From the NCBI GenBank assembly GCA_944359595.1, contig CALVSV010000060.1, forward strand, positions 1 through 10,013: DNA of 10,013 bases. Reading direction: 5' to 3'. Position numbers and translations under genes: made by a program. This DNA is from an uncultured Bacilli bacterium. Its GTDB lineage: Bacteria; Bacillota_I; Bacilli_A; RF39; UBA660. Within the stretch, counting starts at the first letter, position 1; every line of letters starts with the position of its first letter. The notes beneath the pieces were generated by a model that was not told where the DNA came from, did not search any database, and was given only the letters and a program-made list of their open reading frames with translations. Of this stretch, positions 1 to 4,497 are shown in pieces.

Positions 1-452
1 CAATGCATAGTACCCCTTTTTACATTATTTTCTTTTAATATATTGTATGTATCATTAATTGAATCTCTAGAATGAATTACTACAGGTAAATTATATTTTT
101 TAGCGAGCATTAATTGAATAGTAAATAACTTTTTTTGTTTATCTTTATTATCATTATCATAGTGATAATCCAATCCGATTTCACCGATACCGATTATTTT
201 CTTATTATTTTTAATAATTTGTTCAAGATAATCTATATCATTTTTACTAATACTATCAATTGTATCTGGTAAATATCCAACAGTACCATAAACAATATCA
301 TATTTATTAATTAAATCAATTACTTCTTTACAACTATTTACATCATGTCCACTAACTATTAATCTATTTATATTATTTTTAGTGCATTTATCTATTATTT
401 CATCGATATTATCATAATCTATACTTTCTAAATGACAATGTGTATCAATCAT
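1..452 (-). CDS. tatD: TatD family metal-dependent hydrolase (5' part, runs off the left edge)
   Basis: The first 150 codons of a TatD/YabD-type hydrolase are present; the rest lies beyond the left edge. TatD proteins are TIM-barrel, metal-dependent nucleases of the amidohydrolase superfamily, cytoplasmic, linked to 3'-5' DNA/RNA trimming and repair. Visible metal-site motifs are MIDTHCH at residues 1-7 (HxH ligands), GIGEIGLDYH around 88-97 (Glu ligand), VVIHSRDS around 125-132 (His ligand), and GTMHC at the edge, which would hold the next His. The usual GxHP-type segment reads VGYLP. The ATG overlaps the metG stop as ATGA, so translation is probably coupled to metG; no strong Shine-Dalgarno precedes it. 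metG followed by tatD is the standard Bacillus order. Family assignment is secure, exact substrate is not. Confidence 0.95.
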   Translation of the reverse strand, partial: MIDTHCHLESIDYDNIDEIIDKCTKNNINRLIVSGHDVNSCKEVIDLINKYDIVYGTVGYLPDTIDSISKNDIDYLEQIIKNNKKIIGIGEIGLDYHYDNDNKDKQKKLFTIQLMLAKKYNLPVVIHSRDSINDTYNILKENNVKRGTMH

Positions 453-2014
453 ATATTACTTTTGATACTATTTAATAATTCATCTTTATCTATTCTATTC
501 ATTATTGGTTTTGCTTTATTTACACGTTCTGTTTTTAACATACCATCAAAATTGTTAATAGTATCATAACTTCTTTCGTTAGTATTTAATTGTTCAAATA
601 TATCTTCTGAAATTTGTGGTAAAAATGCACTTAATAGAACATTACCTATTCTAATTGATTCTAATATATTATATAAAACTGTAGATAATCTATCACGTTT
701 ACTATCATCTTTAGCTAAAACCCAAGGCATAGTTTCATCTATATATTTATTTAAACGTCTAAAAATATCAAATATTTTATCTAGTGCGGCTGAAACTTTA
801 ATATTATCAATATCTTCATCAACACTTTTTATAATATCTTTTATATAATCTTTTAATTCATTATCAATATTTTCTACACAATTTGGATTAGTAATTATAC
901 CATCAAAATATTTATTTACCATACTAATAGTTCTATTTACTAAATTACATAAAGTGTTAACTATATCAGTATTAATTTTATCTATAATTAAATCATATGT
1001 AATATTACCATCATGAGAAAAAGGTATTTCGTGTAATAAATAATATCTTATTGAATCAACGCCGAATATTTTTACAAGTTCATCTGCATACATTACATTT
1101 CCTTTAGATTTACTCATTTTATCATCATTCATCAATAGCCAAGGATGTCCAAACACTTTTTTTGGTAATTCTAAATCAAGAGACATCAATATAATAGGCC
1201 AATAAATCGTATGAAATCTTAAAATATCTTTCCCAATTAAGTGAAGATCACATGGCCAATACTTATTAAATTCATCTGTACTATTACCATCTGGGTTATA
1301 TCCTAAAAACGTAATATAGTTAGTAAGAGCATCAAGCCATACATAAATAACATGTTTATTATCAATAGGAACTTTAACCCCCCAATCAAAAGTTGTACGT
1401 GAAATACATAAATCTTTTAGTCCAACGTTTAAAAAATTTTGTAACATTTCGTTTTTTCTAGATTCTGGTTGAATAAACTCAGGGTGTTCCTCAATATATT
1501 TTTTTAATTTTTCTTGATATTTAGACAATTTAAAAAAATAAGTTTCCTCTTTTTCTCTATGTACTTCTCTACCACAATCAGGACATTTACCATCTACTAA
1601 TTCAGAATCAGTAAAAAATGATTCACATGGAATACAATACCACCCTTCATATATATCTTTATAAATATCACCTTTATTATATAATTTTTCAAATATTTTA
1701 GCTACTTTTTCTTTATGTGTTTCATCAGTAGTTCTAACAAATTTATTATAGCTAACATTCATTATATCCAATATGTTTTTAATTTCTGCAGATATACCAT
1801 CAACATATTCTTGTGGTGTTATCCCTTTTTCTTGTGCTTTTTCTAATATTTTTAACCCGTGTTCATCAGTTCCAGTTTGAAAATATACATCATAGCCAAC
1901 AAGTCTTTTATATCTTGCGATCGCATCAGCTAATACAGCTTCATAAGTATTACCTATATGTGGCTTTCCAGTCGCGTAGAAAATAGCTGTAGTAATATAA
2001 AATTTTTTGTTCAT
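449..2014 (-). CDS. metG: Methionine--tRNA ligase (MetRS)
   Basis: Charges tRNA-Met with methionine in the cytoplasm (class I synthetase). The protein has 521 residues. The Rossmann catalytic core carries PHIGN at 18-22, a HIGH-motif variant I recall from clostridial-type MetRS, followed by TGTDEHG at 47-53. A zinc knuckle with four cysteines lies at 127-147 (CIPC, then CPDC). The KMSKS loop is DDKMSKSKGN at 297-306, and an anticodon-binding helical domain follows (NRTISMVNKYFDG, then KYIDETMPWVLAKD). B. subtilis MetS is about 660 residues and has cysteine-free knuckle positions; this protein lacks the C-terminal EMAP/Trbp111-like tRNA-binding domain, as do some reduced-genome synthetases. 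The ATG follows an AAAGAGGGA ribosome site at 2021-2029. Expression is under the T-box leader directly upstream. Its stop overlaps the tatD start by ATGA. Confidence 0.98.
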   Translation of the reverse strand: MNKKFYITTAIFYATGKPHIGNTYEAVLADAIARYKRLVGYDVYFQTGTDEHGLKILEKAQEKGITPQEYVDGISAEIKNILDIMNVSYNKFVRTTDETHKEKVAKIFEKLYNKGDIYKDIYEGWYCIPCESFFTDSELVDGKCPDCGREVHREKEETYFFKLSKYQEKLKKYIEEHPEFIQPESRKNEMLQNFLNVGLKDLCISRTTFDWGVKVPIDNKHVIYVWLDALTNYITFLGYNPDGNSTDEFNKYWPCDLHLIGKDILRFHTIYWPIILMSLDLELPKKVFGHPWLLMNDDKMSKSKGNVMYADELVKIFGVDSIRYYLLHEIPFSHDGNITYDLIIDKINTDIVNTLCNLVNRTISMVNKYFDGIITNPNCVENIDNELKDYIKDIIKSVDEDIDNIKVSAALDKIFDIFRRLNKYIDETMPWVLAKDDSKRDRLSTVLYNILESIRIGNVLLSAFLPQISEDIFEQLNTNERSYDTINNFDGMLKTERVNKAKPIMNRIDKDELLNSIKSNI

Positions 2015-2042
2015 AAATTATCCCTCTTTCTATATTTTATGT

Positions 2043-2084
2043 AAAATAATAAAAATAATCCATCCATATATAAGGACGAATTAT
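2043..2084 (-). terminator. Intrinsic terminator of the T-box leader
   Basis: On the minus strand ATAATTCGTCC (2084-2074) pairs with GGATGGATTAT (2065-2055) in an 11-bp stem with two G-U wobbles and an 8-base loop, followed by the U-rich stretch TTTTATTATTTT. The 5' arm shares its CC bases with the antiterminator helix, so the two structures are mutually exclusive, as expected of a transcriptional T-box switch. Confidence 0.85.
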
Positions 2085-2264
2085 CGCGGTACCACCTTAA
2101 TTTATAATAATTATTATTATACACTCATTTATTTAACGCATATCAACGATTTGCTCCAAAACCATATTCTATTACATATTTATGTCTAATTTCACCAACA
2201 TAGACTCTCTATAATAAATATTTGTAATATACTCATTTCTTCAACGCAAATAAATAAAAAATAC
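2044..2264 (-). promoter_or_regulatory. T-box riboswitch leader, methionine-specific, upstream of metG
   Basis: This untranslated leader senses uncharged tRNA-Met and lets transcription continue into metG. Visible on the minus strand: the canonical T-box AAGGTGGTACCGCG at 2098-2085, whose UGGU bulge can pair with the tRNA NCCA end (discriminator A); the Stem I apical motifs AGAGAG and, about ten bases on, GGTGAAAT at roughly 2210-2185; a specifier ATG at 2165-2163 followed by the expected purine and TTTTGGAGC; and the S-turn partners GAGTA (5' side) and GAA just before the specifier. A possible Stem I base pairs ATTTGC (2251-2246) with GCAAAT (2154-2149). The antiterminator pairs TAAGG (2099-2095) with CCTTA (2075-2071), competing with the terminator stem. 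Gene context (metG) and specifier agree. Confidence 0.95.
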
Positions 2265-2291
2265 ATATTTATTTTAACATAAATATGTATT
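2252..2291 (-). terminator. Rho-independent terminator of spoVT
   Basis: A perfect 13-bp stem, AATACATATTTAT (2291-2279) with ATAAATATGTATT (2272-2260), has a 6-base loop and is followed by TTTTATTT on the minus strand. It contains part of the spoVT stop codon. It is nearly all A-T, which is normal for this genome. It separates spoVT from the metG T-box unit, and its loop carries the -10 candidate for metG. Confidence 0.75.
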
Positions 2292-2300
2292 AACTTTCAA
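2271..2300 (-). promoter_or_regulatory. Candidate sigma-A promoter for the metG T-box transcript
   Basis: On the minus strand TTGAAA (2300-2295) stands 18 bases before TAAAAT (2276-2271), which has an extended TG two bases upstream (TGTTAAAAT). Transcription would begin near 2264, just before the base of T-box Stem I, which supports the assignment. The elements overlap the end of spoVT and its terminator hairpin. This is inferred from sequence only; A-T richness makes chance matches easy, but the position is very apt. Confidence 0.55.
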
Positions 2301-2823
2301 GATATTTTCCTAAAAATTTACTAGCTATGTTAGTAAGTAATTCATCAGTAGCGCTCAATTCTTCAAATTCATCAAACATAACAATAAGTCCCATACATTC
2401 TCCTGAGGCAATTATAGGCTTAATAATATAAAAACAATTTATATTATTATTATTTTTTATTTGTATATTCTTTTTTTGTACTGACATTGTAGATTTAATA
2501 TTATCAATATATTTTATTAAGTCATTACTTATTTCATAATTTTCGTAATCTTTTTTTATCTCATTATTTGTACTTAATATTTTATGTTTATCAGTAATAA
2601 ATACATTATGATTAGATGCATCATATATTGTACTAATATAACTTGCTAACATAACTTTATAATCATCATCTAAAGAATATTTTTTTAATATTATTTGATC
2701 TAAATTATCAATAAATATTTCAATAGATTCACCATTTCTAATCTTTAAATTATTTCTGATCTCTTTAGGTATTACTATTCTACCCAGATCATCTATTTTT
2801 CTTATAACACCAGTAGCTTTCAC
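2290..2823 (-). CDS. spoVT: SpoVT-type AbrB-family transcription regulator (GTG start)
   Basis: A DNA-binding regulator that, in spore formers, tunes late forespore (sigma-G) genes and spore dormancy or germination. From the GTG, the protein has 177 residues, against 178 for B. subtilis SpoVT. Residues 1-50 are an AbrB/SpoVT swapped-hairpin domain with the family signature MKATGVIRKIDDLGRIVIPK then EIRNNL. Residues about 55-177 match the SpoVT GAF-like domain (YDASNHNVFITD, KKDYENY, PIIASGECMGLIVMF), which plain AbrB lacks. The GTG at 2823 is chosen because AGGTGAGG (2839-2832) lies 8 bases upstream and homologues start with MKATG; the ATG at 2862 would add 13 residues found in no relative I recall. 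Linkage to mfd, here interrupted by a toxin-antitoxin module, matches pth-mfd-spoVT of sporulating Firmicutes. Presence alone does not prove that the organism sporulates. Confidence 0.93.
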   Translation of the reverse strand: MKATGVIRKIDDLGRIVIPKEIRNNLKIRNGESIEIFIDNLDQIILKKYSLDDDYKVMLASYISTIYDASNHNVFITDKHKILSTNNEIKKDYENYEISNDLIKYIDNIKSTMSVQKKNIQIKNNNNINCFYIIKPIIASGECMGLIVMFDEFEELSATDELLTNIASKFLGKYLES

Positions 2824-2915
2824 AAAAATAACCTCACCTTCTATAAAATATTGTGCATCCATATTAAATATTTATACATATATATATAAACTTTTTAATA
2901 TATCGTCCTTGATTA

Positions 2916-2945
2916 TAGTATAACCCTATTTTTGTGATTTTTTCA
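2916..2945 (-). promoter_or_regulatory. Candidate sigma-G-like promoter for spoVT
   Basis: On the minus strand TGAAAA (2945-2940) is 17 bases before TATACTA (2922-2916). The sigma-G consensus known from B. subtilis is about TGMATA-N17/18-CATAMTA, so each box differs by one base. B. subtilis spoVT is sigma-G dependent. A sigma-A -10 (TATAAT, 2918-2913) overlaps without a matching -35. The call is inference from spacing and similarity. Confidence 0.35.
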
Positions 2946-2999
2946 CTGGTAATTTTTGCCATAATTCCAAAAGAACGTACGCTAAATTTCACATGGACT

Positions 3000-3029
3000 T
3001 TGACAAACAACAATATATAAATATATAAA
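3000..3029 (+). promoter_or_regulatory. Possible plus-strand (antisense) promoter
   Basis: A perfect TTGACA at 3000-3005 is followed after 18 bases by TATAAA at 3024-3029. A transcript would start near 3036 and run rightward, antisense to the 3' end of the antitoxin gene. No plus-strand gene lies downstream. The -10 is cheap in such AT-rich DNA; the exact -35 is less so. Low confidence. Confidence 0.25.
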
Positions 3030-3045
3030 TATTAATTATATATTT
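3019..3045 (-). terminator. Weak hairpin after the antitoxin gene
   Basis: A perfect 10-bp inverted repeat, AAATATATAA (3045-3036 on the minus strand) with TTATATATTT (3028-3019), with a 7-base loop, begins 3 bases past the antitoxin stop. Only a poor U-rich tail follows, so it may stabilise the mRNA end or terminate inefficiently, leaving read-through into spoVT possible. Confidence 0.35.
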
Positions 3046-3048
3046 ATT

Positions 3049-4014
3049 CTAATTATTATTATTAATTATATTTAAAAAACTATAAGCTAAAATTTTAATA
3101 TCATCTATTTTGTCAATTTTATATTTTTGTTTACATAAAATAAAATATTTTTTAATATCATTTATATTTATATTACTACTATTGTTATTATAAGCATTAT
3201 TCCATGGTTCAGTAATATGGGTCATTTCAACTAAAGTATCATCATCATATATTGAATAATATTCAATAACTTTATCAATTATATTTATTTCTAAATTAGT
3301 CAATATAGTATTATAATTAAACAACTTATTAGATTTAACTGGATATTTATAGGAACTATAACAATTATATATAGTTTTATATACAGGTCCATTTTCCCAA
3401 GCATAACAATTATCACTAAATATATTATTATCATTAAATATAGTTGAAAAGCCATTAATAAAATATAATAATTTTTGTAATGATAAAGTAGTTAAGTTAT
3501 TAACTTTATCAATAATATAATTTGTTATAACATATATTTTTGAATCATTATATTCCAATTTTAATCGATTAATACTATTAAACATTATCTTTTTTTCATA
3601 CCCATTTAACTTGTTTTCATTAATTAATAATATTTCAGTAAAAAATGGGGAATTAAGCATACACTGTAATTTATTAGTTAAACATTTATCAACATTATTA
3701 TTATCTATTAATTTAGATATTAATATATTATTAGTATTTAATAACTTTAATAATATATTATAATTAATATTATATAATTTAATAATATTATATATTTCTT
3801 TTTTAGTAATATTAATAAATATATTATTATATGCATTATTAAACGAATCAACATTATAATCTATTACTGATTCATCAAAGAATTCTATATTACAATTATT
3901 ACATATACAATATTTTTTATCATATATTACTATTAAATTATTATATATTCTTTTAGTATTTCTAATTATAATCTTATAATTATTATTACATTTATAACAT
4001 TTATTATCGTTCAT
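3049..4014 (-). CDS. MqsA-like / Panacea (SocA, DUF4065) fusion antitoxin
   Basis: Probable antitoxin of 321 residues, second gene of a toxin-antitoxin pair. The N-terminus resembles MqsA/YgiT-type antitoxins: a zinc knuckle with C6-x2-C9 and C38-x2-C41 (YCICNNCNIEFFD), then a region at about 70-120 aligning with the usual helix-turn-helix (ITKKEIYNIIKLYNINYN, then LLKLL) but without the normal recognition-helix residues. Residues about 160-295 are a Panacea domain: LSLQKLLYFING at 177-188, YAWENGPVYKTIY at 204-216, and THITEPW at 265-271 are its hallmarks. The Panacea domain is known to neutralise unrelated toxins in modular fashion. The ATG overlaps the toxin stop (ATGA) and has a strong ribosome site, AGGAAGGAG at 4028-4020. 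The protein is extremely rich in Asn, Ile, Lys and Tyr, tracking the very low GC of its DNA. Role in toxin neutralisation and operon autoregulation is inferred; DNA binding is doubtful given the decayed helix. Confidence 0.85.
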   Translation of the reverse strand: MNDNKCYKCNNNYKIIIRNTKRIYNNLIVIYDKKYCICNNCNIEFFDESVIDYNVDSFNNAYNNIFINITKKEIYNIIKLYNINYNILLKLLNTNNILISKLIDNNNVDKCLTNKLQCMLNSPFFTEILLINENKLNGYEKKIMFNSINRLKLEYNDSKIYVITNYIIDKVNNLTTLSLQKLLYFINGFSTIFNDNNIFSDNCYAWENGPVYKTIYNCYSSYKYPVKSNKLFNYNTILTNLEINIIDKVIEYYSIYDDDTLVEMTHITEPWNNAYNNNSSNININDIKKYFILCKQKYKIDKIDDIKILAYSFLNIINNNN

Positions 4015-4400
4015 GTGTACTCCTTCCTAAATTTTGTTTTTAATTTGTGTTCAACCTTATGAAATGATACAACAATAATTACATTTTTATCGCTTAATTT
4101 ATTAATTTTGATATATAGTTGTATTTTTTTTCTCATGTTTCCTATTTTTACAACTTTAGTAAATAAATATAATATTTCATTACAATTAATACTTTTATTT
4201 TTTAATATATTACAAAAATCATTTATATTAAGATCTAATAATATATTTTTAATATCTTGTAATTTAATATTATAATTCTCACAAAATATCATGTTTTTGC
4301 TTCTTAATGACAATATAATTTTAGCATTTTTTGATATCATTTCTTTTAAGTTTTTTAAATATGACGTAACTATGTTCGTTAATTCGCAACTAAAGTTCAT
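4011..4400 (-). CDS. MqsR-like toxin (putative mRNA interferase)
   Basis: A 129-residue protein directly upstream of, and overlapping by 4 bp, the Panacea/MqsA-like antitoxin gene. It fits the pattern of MqsR-family toxins annotated in Firmicutes, as I recall it: VTSYLKNLKEMI at 11-22, LRSKNMIFCENYNI at 32-45, ILLDLNINDFC at 53-63, ILYLF at 76-80, and a C-terminal strand pair YIKINK (96-101) and VIIVVSFHKVEH (107-118). E. coli MqsR, a RelE-fold ribonuclease that cuts mRNA at GCU, shows the same DFY...YLKI...VSF order in about 98 residues; here there is an N-terminal and short C-terminal extension. Toxin-first order equals mqsRA. No Shine-Dalgarno is visible before the ATG at 4400, in contrast to the antitoxin, which would keep toxin synthesis low. 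Family assignment rests on pattern memory; cleavage specificity cannot be predicted. Confidence 0.75.
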   Translation of the reverse strand: MNFSCELTNIVTSYLKNLKEMISKNAKIILSLRSKNMIFCENYNIKLQDIKNILLDLNINDFCNILKNKSINCNEILYLFTKVVKIGNMRKKIQLYIKINKLSDKNVIIVVSFHKVEHKLKTKFRKEYT

Positions 4401-4440
4401 GTTTTTTTGAAAAACAATTGTTGTTCGTCATATATATATA
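4401..4440 (-). promoter_or_regulatory. Putative promoter/operator of the toxin-antitoxin module
   Basis: The 71 bases between mfd and the toxin gene contain a perfect 10-bp palindrome AACAATTGTT (4413-4422), 13 bases before the toxin start codon, and an alternating TATATATATAT run (4430-4440) that could supply a -10. No clear -35 is seen, partly because the mfd terminator occupies the region. An MqsA-like antitoxin would be expected to bind a palindrome here, but the E. coli MqsA site is different, so the operator role is speculative. Confidence 0.3.
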
Positions 4441-4451
4441 CGCAAAAAATA

Positions 4452-4497
4452 TAAAAAAAAATTTAATAAATTTAAACTTTTTTAAATTTATTAAATT
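4452..4497 (-). terminator. Rho-independent terminator of the ricT-mfd operon
   Basis: A perfect 17-bp stem, AATTTAATAAATTTAAA (4497-4481) with TTTAAATTTATTAAATT (4476-4460), has a 4-base loop and leads into a run of U residues ending near 4453 on the minus strand. Stem and loop are formed largely from the last codons of mfd, with its TAA (4474-4472) in the 3' arm. The stem is entirely A-T. It isolates the toxin-antitoxin genes from the housekeeping operon. Confidence 0.8.

Larger units (their letters stand above)
2824..3048. other. Gene-free spacer between the antitoxin gene and spoVT
   Basis: This 225-bp gap holds the spoVT ribosome site (2832-2839), a sigma-G-like promoter candidate, an inverted repeat near its right end and a consensus-like plus-strand promoter. 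Bases 2901-3000 contain 31 G or C by my count, more than the antitoxin coding sequence next to it. A minus-strand reading frame of 32 codons (ATG 2962, stop 2864) begins MAKITSEKITKIG and is open further upstream to about 3020, but it has no convincing ribosome site and I recognise no family. It may be leader DNA, a gene remnant or a tiny protein. Confidence 0.4.

Noticed and set aside
449..452. Mycoplasma-type genetic code (TGA as Trp)
   Set aside because: TGA ends metG and the toxin gene exactly at ATGA junctions with the next gene, and Trp residues I checked use TGG.
2102..2121. TATAATAATAATTATTATA palindrome as a protein-binding site
   Set aside because: It falls just before the T-box antiterminator, where T-box leaders usually have a Stem III hairpin, so RNA structure is the simpler reading.
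2007..2189. Plus-strand 60-codon frame
   Set aside because: It lies across the T-box leader and metG start on the other strand; low-complexity Ile/Tyr/Leu content, no ribosome site, no family.
3700..3860. AAT/ATT-rich tracts as a tandem repeat or CRISPR array
   Set aside because: No regular unit or spacer pattern; these are Asn and Ile codons in an extremely AT-rich gene.
3049..4400. Mobile element (transposon or prophage) carrying the toxin-antitoxin genes
   Set aside because: No transposase, integrase, terminal inverted repeats or target duplication can be seen at either side.
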